A stretch of DNA of 17,139 bases from an uncultured Muribaculaceae bacterium (GTDB lineage Bacteria; Bacteroidota; Bacteroidia; Bacteroidales; Muribaculaceae), in assembly GCA_910587545.1 (NCBI GenBank), contig CAJUMI010000051.1:1-17139 (forward strand), in the 5' to 3' direction. Below the pieces are notes generated by a model that ran no database searches, was not told the origin of the DNA, and was given only the letters and a program-made list of their open reading frames with translations. Of this stretch, positions 1 to 7,497 are shown in pieces. The first letter of the stretch is position 1. Every line of letters starts with the position of its first letter. Position numbers and translations under genes: made by a program.

Positions 1-46
1 GGGAGGCGAGACATGGCGACATGGGAATTAGAGGGTCGGTTTTTCG

Positions 47-79
47 CAAAGATAACATGTCTAAAATAACTTTTGCAAA
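47..79 (-). promoter_or_regulatory. Bacteroidota-type promoter for a leftward gene off the left edge
   Basis: Read on the - strand, TTTG (76-79) lies 21 bases upstream of TATCTTTG (47-54), matching the Bacteroidota consensus of TTTG at -33 and TAnnTTTG at -7. Transcription would begin near base 43 and run left out of the window. Two - strand ATG codons lie within reach, at 20-22 and 12-14, so the window probably contains the first few codons of a leftward gene, but too little to identify it. The same -7 sequence recurs ahead of the dxs operon. Confidence 0.6.
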
Positions 80-165
80 TATTTTTATATGTTTTATAAC
101 ATATTTTGTAAATGGATTATATTATGTTTTTTTGTGTATGTGATAAAATCAATTAGGCGAGGTTG

Positions 166-200
166 TTTGTTGGAATATCAGTGAGATGCTTGTATCTTTG
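166..200 (+). promoter_or_regulatory. Promoter of yqgE
   Basis: TATCTTTG at 193-200 fits the TAnnTTTG -7 box. Upstream, TTTG at 166-169 (23-base spacer) or GTTG at 169-172 (20-base spacer) can serve as the -33 box. The start point would fall near 204, leaving a leader of about 19 bases before the ATG at 223. This argues against the earlier in-frame TTG at 163 being the start codon, because it lies upstream of the predicted transcript. Confidence 0.6.
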
Positions 201-222
201 TTCAACTGTTAATATTAGAGAG

Positions 223-834
223 ATGAAAGATCTGTCGACTTCAATACTGAAAATCAAAACTGTTCCGCCGAAATCGATTGCGCCGGGATCGTTGCTGATA
301 GCCGAACCATTTCTTTCGGAGTCATATTTCAATCACGGAGTGATAACGCTCGTCGACTATACCGACGAAGACGGAGCTCTCGGACTTGTGATGAACAATC
401 AGACCGGCCATACTCTCGATGAGTATCTCGACGGAGTCGACGATGGCACAGATGTGCCTGTCTACAGCGGCGGCCCGATCGGACAGGACCGTATGGTGTT
501 TATGCACACGCTCGGCGCGGGGATGTTTCCGGGCGCCAAGGAATTTGCTCCCGGGCTTTATCTCGGCGGAGACTTCGACAAAGCGATCGAATATGTCAAC
601 GGCGGTTATCCGGTCGAGGGTGTGCTCCGTTTCTTTGTAGGCTACAGCGGCTGGGACTCGCCGCAGCTCAATGAGGAGCTGACGGGCGAAGTGTGGGCTG
701 TCAGTGACGCGCCGTCCGATCTTTCGATGCTGCTCACCGGCAGCGATGACTCCTATTGGCACCGGTTTGTGCGCCGCATGGGCGAACCCTACCGCGCATG
801 GCGATTCTTCCCCCGCAACATCAGCTCGAATTAG
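223..834 (+). CDS. yqgE: YqgE/AlgH family protein
   Basis: This 203-residue protein belongs to the YqgE/AlgH family (DUF179), small cytoplasmic proteins of unsettled biochemical role. What shows it: GSLLIAEPFL near residues 22-31, a GALGLVMN segment near 51-58, YSGGPIGQ near 80, and the family signature GYSGWDSPQLNEEL before GEVWAV in the C-terminal half. The closing MGEPYRAWRFFP is the usual Bacteroidota tail. Length matches the family. I chose the ATG at 223 over an in-frame TTG at 163, because the extra 20 residues are unlike the family and the TTG lies upstream of the predicted transcription start. An AGAG stretch sits just before this ATG. The gene appears monocistronic and is convergent with the beta-barrel gene 61 bases further on. 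Family identity is secure; function is not. Confidence 0.93.
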   Translation: MKDLSTSILKIKTVPPKSIAPGSLLIAEPFLSESYFNHGVITLVDYTDEDGALGLVMNNQTGHTLDEYLDGVDDGTDVPVYSGGPIGQDRMVFMHTLGAGMFPGAKEFAPGLYLGGDFDKAIEYVNGGYPVEGVLRFFVGYSGWDSPQLNEELTGEVWAVSDAPSDLSMLLTGSDDSYWHRFVRRMGEPYRAWRFFPRNISSN

Positions 835-895
835 AAATGTAATTAGCCTGACCGCTGCGAGGGAAGAGTGGAAAGTTGGCCGATATTAACCGGCT

Positions 896-1561
896 TTAAA
901 AGTTGTAACCTACGCTGAAAGTTACCCGGCTTTCGTGGAATTTGACGTCCGACTCACTGTTCATATTCAGCATGCCTATACCGCCGTTTACTCCAAAATA
1001 GAAGTGCTGATATGTTATGCCCGCGCCGATTCCCCAGAGAAGATTTACACGGTTCATGCCTCCTTCATCGCCGTATACGCTTTCTGACAGGCTTATATTT
1101 TGACCTTTGAGATGCTCTTTGGCCGAAAACCCGATCTCAAGTTCCGGCCCTGTGAAAACTGAGACTTTTAAGTCTTGAGTGAAATCAAAATGGTAACCGG
1201 CCATTACAGGTATGCGCATGCCAAACTTCTTTATAGACAGACTGTTGAGAATGACATCATCCTGGTCGAGCCAGTCCTTGCTGACAGAATAGGAGTCGTA
1301 ATATAGTTTGAGACCCGGTTCGATATAGAAATTCGCCACAACCGGTACGTTATATATACCGCCAAATTCTATGCCTCCGCCATTTTTGAATACGCTGAGA
1401 CCAACATTGCCTGAGGTCACTTTCCCCGGACAGGTAATGTCACCGCCGACCCTTATTCCAAAATAAGATTTATTGTCGGGGTTGTTGAAAATGCTGCTTT
1501 GAGCGACCGTCGAAAAGCAGCTGATTGCGGCGAGCATTGCTGCGGTTAGAATCTTTTTCAT
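896..1561 (-). CDS. Outer-membrane beta-barrel protein, PorT-like family
   Basis: The 221-residue product starts with a typical Sec signal peptide: MKK, a hydrophobic stretch, then a likely cleavage after STVA near residue 20. The mature part alternates polar and hydrophobic residues in short strands (SYFGIRVGG, FYIEPGLKLYYDSY, LKVSVFTGPELEIGF, RVNLLWGIGAGITYQHFYFGVNGGIGML) and ends VTFSVGYNF, with the C-terminal aromatic residue typical of outer-membrane barrels. This is the pattern of Bacteroidota 'outer membrane beta-barrel' (PorT-like/OmpW-like) proteins of about 200 residues, for which no specific substrate can be inferred. A barrel of roughly eight strands is likely. The gene stands alone. 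Downstream it converges with yqgE; upstream lies a 666-base spacer with a -7 box at 1613-1620. The class is well supported and the role is unknown. Confidence 0.8.
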   Translation of the reverse strand: MKKILTAAMLAAISCFSTVAQSSIFNNPDNKSYFGIRVGGDITCPGKVTSGNVGLSVFKNGGGIEFGGIYNVPVVANFYIEPGLKLYYDSYSVSKDWLDQDDVILNSLSIKKFGMRIPVMAGYHFDFTQDLKVSVFTGPELEIGFSAKEHLKGQNISLSESVYGDEGGMNRVNLLWGIGAGITYQHFYFGVNGGIGMLNMNSESDVKFHESRVTFSVGYNF

Positions 1562-1612
1562 AATGCTAAATTTTAAGTTTTATTGATAGGTTGATAACTT
1601 GCTTTATATTCG

Positions 1613-1620
1613 CAAAATTA
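1613..1620 (-). promoter_or_regulatory. Putative -7 box of the beta-barrel gene
   Basis: On the - strand these bases read TAATTTTG, a match to TAnnTTTG. No TTTG or TTG is present 19-22 bases upstream, so only half of the consensus is visible. The predicted start near 1609 would give a leader of about 48 bases to the ATG at 1561. It may need an activator, or the true promoter may be elsewhere in the spacer. Confidence 0.4.
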
Positions 1621-1790
1621 ACAAAATTTTAATAAGAAACTTTAATATGCGGATTTTTTTATTCGATCTTTGAGAATTAATTTAGTCCGAGGCCGGAAAA
1701 TCGCATTGCTGAAATAATAAAGAAATAACCAAATGCTTATTCTTTTTATGCCAATGGCTCTTTTAGTCCCTGTTGAGCCGTTAATAACGC

Positions 1791-1963
1791 AGAAGCGTGG
1801 AACTGCAAATGCCATATCCTAAAGTGAAGGAGCTAGGAAAACCTTTGAGAACAGATATGGTTATAACAGTTCCACGCTATGCGTGGAAACCGTTTGCCAA
1901 CTCTTGTTCTCGTGATTTAAGTTTCCTAGGCTTCTCACTTACAAGATGAAGACATACGCTTCT
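1791..1963. ncRNA. Candidate structured RNA: nested long-range inverted repeats
   Basis: Five perfectly complementary segment pairs are nested in order: 1791-1798 with 1956-1963 (AGAAGCGT), 1822-1827 with 1935-1940 (AAGTGA), 1833-1840 with 1922-1929 (CTAGGAAA), 1847-1853 with 1905-1911 (GAGAACA), and a central hairpin 1870-1877 with 1881-1888 (TTCCACGC). Together they make one rod of about 173 bases with a large inner bubble (1854-1869 opposite 1889-1904). A competing fold also exists: 1794-1805 pairs over 12 bases with 1867-1878 and 1812-1818 with 1854-1860. Strand is uncertain. The - strand has a TAACTTTG -7 box at 2004-2011 but no clear -33; the + strand has no consensus promoter. Length and single-rod shape recall 6S RNA, but I cannot match it to that or any named family, and a remnant palindromic repeat remains possible. 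Confidence 0.35.
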
Positions 1964-2101
1964 TTATAATTATGTCTCGGAATGGACGTGGCCACTCTGT
2001 TTGCAAAGTTATGCAAATTTTATTGATAATCTCTTATGGAGTAATTATTTTATTTGAGATGAAATTAGATTGATGAAATAATGAGATTTAGCTGTTGTTT
2101 T

Positions 2102-2137
2102 CGCCAAATATCGGCATGAAACCCCGCCAAATGTCGG
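2102..2137. repeat. Pair of 13-base direct repeats, possible insertion-sequence end
   Basis: CGCCAAATATCGG (2102-2114) and CGCCAAATGTCGG (2125-2137) differ at one base and are spaced 23 bases start to start, about two helical turns. The spacer contains AAACCCC. Arrays of short direct repeats like this occur at the ends of IS21-type elements and at operators. No transposase is nearby, so if it is an IS end it is a relic. The repeat itself is directly visible; the origin is inference. Confidence 0.4.
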
Positions 2138-2227
2138 AATAGGGTTAATTAAAGTTAAGCAATGTGCTGAAAATATGGTAGCTAAGTTAGCTTGAATAGC
2201 TTGGAGATGTTGGTGGGCTGAATGTTT

Positions 2228-2716
2228 TTAGGTGCTACCTTTTGATTTGCCGACGGGGGGCTCGGTGAGGGTTATTTTTATGACGGTGGTGCGCGAGAGG
2301 CTTCGGGCGACGGCTTCGTCGAAATTGTCCATGAACGCGGGCAGGAAGCGGTGACAGATCAGCCTGAGAGCCTCGGTCTTCTCCGCGTCGTCGTCGACAA
2401 TAGAAGCGCGGCCGAGGGCTACAGCTGAATCATAGTACATTGTGAAATTGTTTTTCTCGGCTTCATAACGCGGAGCGCACCGGCTGACGGCGCTGAGGCT
2501 CACTCTTGGATCAGCTTTGATGCAGTCGATTTTTTCGCCTTCGCCGGCGCAATGGAAATAGAATGTGCGGCTGTCGCTGCGGACAAGCGAAAGAGGCAGG
2601 CCGTAGGGCGATCCGTCGGGACGGGTCATAGATACTGTAATATAAGGTGCGCGGTCAAAGACGTCGAGAGCCCACGCTTCATCTTTCTGCCTGGCGGCTT
2701 TTCTCATCTGTTTCAT
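2228..2716 (-). CDS. Nim/PNPOx-like split-barrel flavoprotein
   Basis: The 162-residue protein fits the pyridoxamine 5'-phosphate oxidase-like FMN-binding split barrel, closest to the NimA/5-nitroimidazole-reductase-like group. Visible marks are the basic N terminus MRKAARQ, ALDVFDRAPYITVSM with DGSPYGLPLSLV (residues about 16-45), the characteristic FYFHCAGEGEKID at 52-64, and SAVALGRA at 97-104 followed by a helical EALRLICHRFLP. Such proteins bind FMN and reduce small molecules or act in flavin/heme chemistry; some reduce nitroimidazole drugs, but membership alone does not show resistance. It is the last gene of the leftward dxs-trkA-trkH run, 19 bases after trkH, so probably co-transcribed. 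The ATG at 2716 is used; MRK three residues in is a possible alternative start. Family call is good, substrate unknown. Confidence 0.83.
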   Translation of the reverse strand: MKQMRKAARQKDEAWALDVFDRAPYITVSMTRPDGSPYGLPLSLVRSDSRTFYFHCAGEGEKIDCIKADPRVSLSAVSRCAPRYEAEKNNFTMYYDSAVALGRASIVDDDAEKTEALRLICHRFLPAFMDNFDEAVARSLSRTTVIKITLTEPPVGKSKGST

Positions 2717-2735
2717 AGTTAAAATTCGCTACTTG

Positions 2736-4214
2736 TCAATATTTGCGCCAGAATGCCGGAGTGAAGAGCACGAGCATGGTGAAGATCTCGAGACGTCCGA
2801 TCAGCATGAGCAGCGAAAGAACCCACTTGCCGGCATCGGGAAGAATTTCATATGACGATCCGTAACCGGTTATGCCTGCGCCGAGACCTGTGTTTGACAC
2901 GCAAGAGAACGCTGAGAAAAATGAGTCGATCAGCGGAACATCGAGAGCTGACAGCACGAGGCCTCCTGCAACGACCAAAAGCATGTAGATACAAAGAAAA
3001 GCAATCACTTTGTTGACAAGATCAGAGTTGACAATGTTGCCGTTGATCCTGACCGACAGCACGGAATTGGAGTGGATGCAGCGGTACACTTCGTTGCGGC
3101 AGTTTTTGAAGAGGAATAGCAGACGGTCGATCTTGGCGCCGCCGCTGGTCGACCCGGCGCAAGCTCCTGAAAACATCATTATGAACATCAGCGACAGCAC
3201 GAACGATCCCCAGTTTTCATAGTTGGCCGAGGAGTAGCCGGTCGAGGTCATAGTCGATACGATCTGGAACACGGGATTGATAGTGACATCCTGCCAGGAG
3301 TGAACCTGTCCGCGACAAACAATAGAGATGACAAACAGAATGTAGAATAAGAAAATAGCTGTCACATAGGCTCTCAGCACATCATTTCGGCGCAGGGCAG
3401 TGAAGTTGCCTGACACGGTTTTAAAAATCAGACCGAAATTGACGCCTCCCAAAAACATGAAAACTGTCAGAACGACTTTAACGTACACCGAGTGATATGA
3501 CACAATGTTGAGTGACTCTGTCGAGAATCCTCCGGTCGAGATTGCTCCGAAGGCGTGGCAGACACTGTCGAAAAGGTCCATCGGCCCGAGCCAGAGCAGC
3601 GTGATAAGAATTACGGTCAGCAACAGATATATCATCCACAGGCTTTTTGCGGTCTGGCTGATGCGCGGACGTATTTTGTCGTGGGTGATGCCCGTTACTT
3701 CGGCGTTGAACATCTGCATGCCACCCGAATGGTTGAGCATCGGCACAACGGCAAGGGTGAAAAGTATTATACCCATGCCGCCGATCCACTGCATCAGCGC
3801 GCGCCAGAGCAGAATGCCGTGGCTCATGCCGGTTACGTTGTCGAGTACAGATGCGCCCGTAGTTGTGAAACCTGACATCGCCTCGAAAAATGCGTCACTG
3901 ACAGAAACAGGCAGTGAACAGGTGAGGAAGGGCAGCATGCCGAACATGGAGAATATTATCCATACGAGAGCCGTGAGCAGAAAGCCGTCGCGTTTGCCCA
4001 TGTGACCGGTGCGCGGGCGTATACGTGTCATCAGCAACGCGCCGATGCCTCCGGTGACAGCAGCCGAAGCTGCGAACGGCAGCCAGTCGCTTTCGCCGTA
4101 GTAAAGACAGGTCAACATAGGAAACACCATGAACATAGCCTCGAACATCATCAGCAGACCGATGATGCGCAGGAGTTGGGCGAAGTTGACCAGATGCTTC
4201 TCGTTTCGTTTCAT
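2736..4214 (-). CDS. trkH: Trk-type potassium uptake protein TrkH, membrane subunit
   Basis: This is a 492-residue polytopic inner-membrane protein that forms the K+ pathway of the Trk system and is gated by the cytosolic ring of TrkA. All four pore-loop/selectivity-filter repeats can be read: SGFTTTGAS (filter about 117-121), AISTGGFS (226-230), TMTSTGYSS (323-328) and CVSNTGLGA (440-445). The family motif CAGSTSGGAKIDRL follows the third loop at about 352. Ten or so hydrophobic segments flank the loops. The start ATG lies 11 bases after the trkA stop, with no obvious Shine-Dalgarno. Length and motifs are complete, so it should be functional. Being directly behind trkA, the two subunits are made together. 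Confidence 0.96.
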   Translation of the reverse strand: MKRNEKHLVNFAQLLRIIGLLMMFEAMFMVFPMLTCLYYGESDWLPFAASAAVTGGIGALLMTRIRPRTGHMGKRDGFLLTALVWIIFSMFGMLPFLTCSLPVSVSDAFFEAMSGFTTTGASVLDNVTGMSHGILLWRALMQWIGGMGIILFTLAVVPMLNHSGGMQMFNAEVTGITHDKIRPRISQTAKSLWMIYLLLTVILITLLWLGPMDLFDSVCHAFGAISTGGFSTESLNIVSYHSVYVKVVLTVFMFLGGVNFGLIFKTVSGNFTALRRNDVLRAYVTAIFLFYILFVISIVCRGQVHSWQDVTINPVFQIVSTMTSTGYSSANYENWGSFVLSLMFIMMFSGACAGSTSGGAKIDRLLFLFKNCRNEVYRCIHSNSVLSVRINGNIVNSDLVNKVIAFLCIYMLLVVAGGLVLSALDVPLIDSFFSAFSCVSNTGLGAGITGYGSSYEILPDAGKWVLSLLMLIGRLEIFTMLVLFTPAFWRKY

Positions 4215-4225
4215 TGCTGCGAAGA

Positions 4226-5560
4226 TCAGTTAAAGAGGCGTTCGACTTTATGGATTGCTCCTGAAAGACAGAACACCAGCACATGGTCGCCGGGCTGAAT
4301 GACAGTGTTGCCTGATATCAGCATGCCCTGTCCGTCGCGTATAAGACCGGCGAGGGTCATGTCGCGTGTGAGCCTCAGATCTTTGACCGGGGCTTTTGTT
4401 ATTTTAGATCCGGGCCGAGCTTCGAGTTCGGCCACTTCGGCGTCGGTGAGCGCGAGGCATTTCGACGTCGAGGAGTCGGAGTCGAGGAGCATCTGGAAAA
4501 TTGAGCTCGATGCGAGGAGTTTCTTGTTGATTATGGTGCCGATGTTGAGACCCTCGGCCTGCGAGATAAACTGTATGTTCTCCACCTCGGCGATGGTTTT
4601 CTTGACTCCGTGCTCCTTGGCTGTAAGGCAGGCGAGGATGTTGGTCTCTGAGCTGTCGGTCAATGCAATGAACGCGTCAGTATCGTCGAGACCGACATCG
4701 GCGAGCAGCTCGGGATCGCGTGCGTCGCCGTGGATTATCTCACACTCCGGGCACTTGCCCGGCAGCTCGTAGCAGCGTTTCAGATCCGAGTCGATGATGC
4801 GGAAGCGGAAGTCGTCGCCGGCCATATTGGTGAGCCTGACAGCAATCTTGCTGCCCCCCATTATGAGGACCTTGCGTATGCGCTGGCTGACTTTGCCCGT
4901 GAGATCGAGCAGATCGTGGACATGGTCGCGGGTTGTCGTGATGTAGAGTATGTCACCGTCGCGGATATAGTCGTCGCCGCGCGGGATTATGGTCTCGTGG
5001 TTGCGTTTGATCGCCGAGACGTGGAAGTGGTGGTTGGTATGCGCGAACTCTTTGAGTTGCATCCCTGTGATCTGAGCCGTTCCTGGCACACGCACCCCCA
5101 CGAGGATTATCTGGCCTTCGTGGAGTTCGAACCAGTGGCGCACCCACGAGTGCTGGAGAGCCGTGATGATCTCTATCGCTGCGAGATATTCGGGGTAGAT
5201 AAGTCGGTCGACACCCATGCGCCGCACCAGCTCGCGGTTGGCGGGGTTCATGTAGTCGTAGCTCGCGATGCGGGCGACCGTGGTCGACGCGCCGAGATTC
5301 TTGGCCATCGAGCATGCCACGACATTGTCGGTCTCATAGGGTGTGACCGCTATGAAAAGGTCGGCAGTGGCGACACCGGCCTCGCGCAGAGTCGAGAAAT
5401 TGGTCGGACAGCCTGTTAGCGTCATGATGTTATAGTTGGCATCGAGCGTGGCGAGCTTGTCGGCGTTCTCGTCGATAAGGATGATATCTTGGTTCTCGTT
5501 TGAAAGCAGTTTTGCGAGATGAGAACCGACTTCGCCCGCTCCGGCTATGGCTATCTTCAT
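4226..5560 (-). CDS. trkA: Trk potassium uptake regulatory protein TrkA
   Basis: The 444-residue cytosolic NAD-binding regulator of TrkH has two RCK_N/RCK_C repeats. The first Rossmann motif, GAGEVGSHLAKLL at residues 7-19 followed by IILID, is intact. The second begins VLIMGGSKIAVRL near 231, where the third glycine of GxGxxG is alanine and the second is serine, so the second half may bind nucleotide weakly or not at all. RCK_C segments end each half (GVRVPGTAQITGMQL and the last 80 residues). I start it at the ATG at 5558-5560, giving MKIAIAGAGEVG, not at an upstream in-frame codon inside dxs. This ATG overlaps the dxs stop as ATGA, implying translational coupling. The call is secure. Confidence 0.95.
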   Translation of the reverse strand: MKIAIAGAGEVGSHLAKLLSNENQDIILIDENADKLATLDANYNIMTLTGCPTNFSTLREAGVATADLFIAVTPYETDNVVACSMAKNLGASTTVARIASYDYMNPANRELVRRMGVDRLIYPEYLAAIEIITALQHSWVRHWFELHEGQIILVGVRVPGTAQITGMQLKEFAHTNHHFHVSAIKRNHETIIPRGDDYIRDGDILYITTTRDHVHDLLDLTGKVSQRIRKVLIMGGSKIAVRLTNMAGDDFRFRIIDSDLKRCYELPGKCPECEIIHGDARDPELLADVGLDDTDAFIALTDSSETNILACLTAKEHGVKKTIAEVENIQFISQAEGLNIGTIINKKLLASSSIFQMLLDSDSSTSKCLALTDAEVAELEARPGSKITKAPVKDLRLTRDMTLAGLIRDGQGMLISGNTVIQPGDHVLVFCLSGAIHKVERLFN

Positions 5561-7497
5561 TTCTGACAAACAGTTTTTTCGGTCACGTTGGACTTTATTG
5601 CACGGTATATGGCTTCGGCGTCGATGCCGCATAGATCCGCGAGCTGAGCCGGGGTTCCCTGCGGGATGAATTTGTCGGGCAAGCCCAGACGGGCGAGACG
5701 GATGTCGGTGATGTTGTTGTCCTCAAGCCATTCGGCAACGGCAGATCCGAGTCCGCCGTTGACGGTGCCGTCCTCTACGGTGATTATGTTGAGGTGTCTG
5801 TCGGCTATCTCCCTGAGAATTTTCGTGTCAAGCGGTTTGAGGAATATCATATCATAGTGTGCCGCCGAGATACCGTCGGCACGCGCTTTCTCTATAGCCG
5901 CCGCTGCCTCGTCGGCGACAGGACCGATGGTGAGCACGGCGATGTCGCTGCCGTCGCTGAGTTTTTCGCCACGGCCTGTCTCGAGAGTCTTCATGTCGCA
6001 CTTCCAGTCCGGCATCCGGCCTTTGCCACGCGGGTATCGGATGGCAAACGGCCCGCAGTCGACGGCCTGGGCCGTGAAGAGCAGATGGCGGAGCATGTGT
6101 TCGTTGCGCGGCGCGGCCACGGTCATGTTGGGCACTGTGCGCATATACGCCAGGTCGAATGCACCGTGGTGGGTGGGACCGTCTTCGCCGACAATGCCGG
6201 CGCGGTCGATGCAGAATGTGACACGGCGGCGGTTGAGAGCGACGTCATGGATTATGTGGTCGTAGGCGCGCTGGAGAAAACTCGAATAGATGGCCACGAA
6301 GGGCTGTTTACCTTCCTTGGCCAGACCGCCGGCGAAGGTGACGGCATGTCCCTCGGAAATGCCGACATCGAACACTCGCTCGGGAAATGCTTCCTGCATG
6401 GTGGCTGTCGATGTGCCCGACAGCATGGCGGCTGTTATCGCCACGATATCCTTGTTCTTTTCGGCGAGCTCGACGAGGGTGTGGCCGAAAACATCCTGAT
6501 ATTTTATCGGATGGTCGGCTGACGCGGGTTTTTCCAGCCTTTGGCCGGTGACGGCGTCGAAACACCCCGGAGCATGCCAGGTTGAAGGGTCTTTCTCGGC
6601 CGGAGCATAGCCCTTGCCTTTGACAGTACGCAGATGGAGAATGCGAGGCCCTTCCATGTCGCGTATGTCATTGAGCACCCTTATGACGGTCGGCAGGTCA
6701 TGGCCGTCGAATGGTCCGAAATAGCGTATGTTGAGACCTTCGAATATGTTCTGCTGATGGGAGATCAGCGACTTCAGGCTGTTGTTGAAGCGCATGATCG
6801 AGCCACGGCCGTTGTCGGAGATCAGATGCATCTTCCTAAACATGTTGTAGACCTTGAAACGGATGTTGTTGTAGGTCTTGGATGTTGTTATATGGGCAAG
6901 ATACGAGTTTAGCGATCCGACATTGCGGTCTATCGACATGTCGTTGTCGTTGAGCACAATGAGAAGATTGTTTGGCGTGTTGGCGGCGTTGTTTATGCCT
7001 TCGAAGGCCAGACCGCCGCTGATCGAGGCGTCGCCTATCACGGCTACGACGTTGCGCCGGGGCGAATCATTGTTGAGCTTGCTTGCCACGGCCATGCCGA
7101 GCGCTGCCGAGATTGAGTTTGACGCATGGCCGGCGGCAAATGTGTCATAAGGACTTTCGTCAGGGTTGGGAAATCCGCTCAGTCCGCCTAGTTTGCGGTT
7201 GCCGGCGAAAGCGTCGCGGCGGCCGGTGAGTATCTTGTGGCTGTAGGCTTGATGTCCGACGTCCCATACGATGCGGTCGTAGGGTGTGTTGAAAACATAG
7301 TGTAGAGCCACTGTCAGTTCGACGGCCCCCATGCTTGAGGCAAAGTGACCCGGATTGACCGACAAAGAGTTTATGAGGAATTGACGCAACTCGTCGCAGA
7401 CTTGAGGCAGTTGCTCAGGCCGTAGATGACGTAGATCGTCGGGAGAATCTATCGTCGGCAGTAGCGGTGTCGGAGTATAAGAGCTATCGGTTGCCAT
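5557..7497 (-). CDS. dxs: 1-deoxy-D-xylulose-5-phosphate synthase
   Basis: Dxs condenses pyruvate and glyceraldehyde 3-phosphate to DXP, the first step of the non-mevalonate isoprenoid pathway and a source for thiamine and pyridoxal. The 646-residue protein is of normal length. The N-terminal part shows PGHFASSMG with the conserved histidine at about 51, DVGHQAYSHKILTGR (79-93), and the thiamine diphosphate motif GDASISGG (155) leading to NDN (183-185). Later come EGHAVTFAGGLA with the catalytic glutamate, DRAGIVGEDGPTHHGAFDLAY, and the C-terminal transketolase domain. The ATG at 7497 (MATDSS) is preferred; MSKM at 7506 is equally possible. The start overlaps the end of the small membrane protein by 14 bases and the stop overlaps trkA by four, so the three are translated as a chain. 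Confidence 0.96.
   Translation of the reverse strand: MATDSSYTPTPLLPTIDSPDDLRHLRPEQLPQVCDELRQFLINSLSVNPGHFASSMGAVELTVALHYVFNTPYDRIVWDVGHQAYSHKILTGRRDAFAGNRKLGGLSGFPNPDESPYDTFAAGHASNSISAALGMAVASKLNNDSPRRNVVAVIGDASISGGLAFEGINNAANTPNNLLIVLNDNDMSIDRNVGSLNSYLAHITTSKTYNNIRFKVYNMFRKMHLISDNGRGSIMRFNNSLKSLISHQQNIFEGLNIRYFGPFDGHDLPTVIRVLNDIRDMEGPRILHLRTVKGKGYAPAEKDPSTWHAPGCFDAVTGQRLEKPASADHPIKYQDVFGHTLVELAEKNKDIVAITAAMLSGTSTATMQEAFPERVFDVGISEGHAVTFAGGLAKEGKQPFVAIYSSFLQRAYDHIIHDVALNRRRVTFCIDRAGIVGEDGPTHHGAFDLAYMRTVPNMTVAAPRNEHMLRHLLFTAQAVDCGPFAIRYPRGKGRMPDWKCDMKTLETGRGEKLSDGSDIAVLTIGPVADEAAAAIEKARADGISAAHYDMIFLKPLDTKILREIADRHLNIITVEDGTVNGGLGSAVAEWLEDNNITDIRLARLGLPDKFIPQGTPAQLADLCGIDAEAIYRAIKSNVTEKTVCQK

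Larger units (their letters stand above)
1562..2227. other. 666-base intergenic spacer, no convincing protein gene
   Basis: This AT-rich spacer lies between the divergently oriented 5' end of the beta-barrel gene and the 3' end of the flavoprotein gene. It holds three things listed separately: a half promoter near the barrel gene, a 173-base block of nested inverted repeats (1791-1963), and a pair of 13-base direct repeats (2102-2137). A 13-base palindrome centred at 2186 (AGCTAAGTTAGCT), followed on the - strand by ATATTTT, could be a weak terminator for the dxs-trk operon. A 46-codon open frame at 1809-1949 (+) overlaps the inverted-repeat block and is probably chance. Confidence 0.6.

Noticed and set aside
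163..222. TTG start giving yqgE a 20-residue N-terminal extension
   Set aside because: The extension is unlike the family, and the predicted promoter lies inside it, so the codon would not be on the mRNA.
870..898. Possible terminator hairpin between yqgE and the beta-barrel gene (GCCG...CGGC then TTT)
   Set aside because: The stem is only four base pairs and the T run is short, so it cannot be told from chance.
1809..1949. A 46-codon open frame starting MPYPKVKELG on the + strand inside the inverted-repeat block
   Set aside because: A frame this long occurs by chance fairly often, it has no promoter or ribosome site, and its sequence is constrained by the base-pairing described for the region.
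2180..2192. Palindrome AGCTAAGTTAGCT as an operator
   Set aside because: A single short AT-rich palindrome downstream of an operon is weak evidence; it may be a minor terminator at most.
2228..2716. Calling the flavoprotein a nitroimidazole resistance (nim) gene
   Set aside because: Only family-level resemblance is visible; most members of this split-barrel family are not resistance determinants.
4730..5419. Long + strand frames opposite trkA, dxs and priA (up to about 260 codons)
   Set aside because: They are the mirror effect of GC-biased codons in genuine genes on the other strand; products have no recognisable domain.
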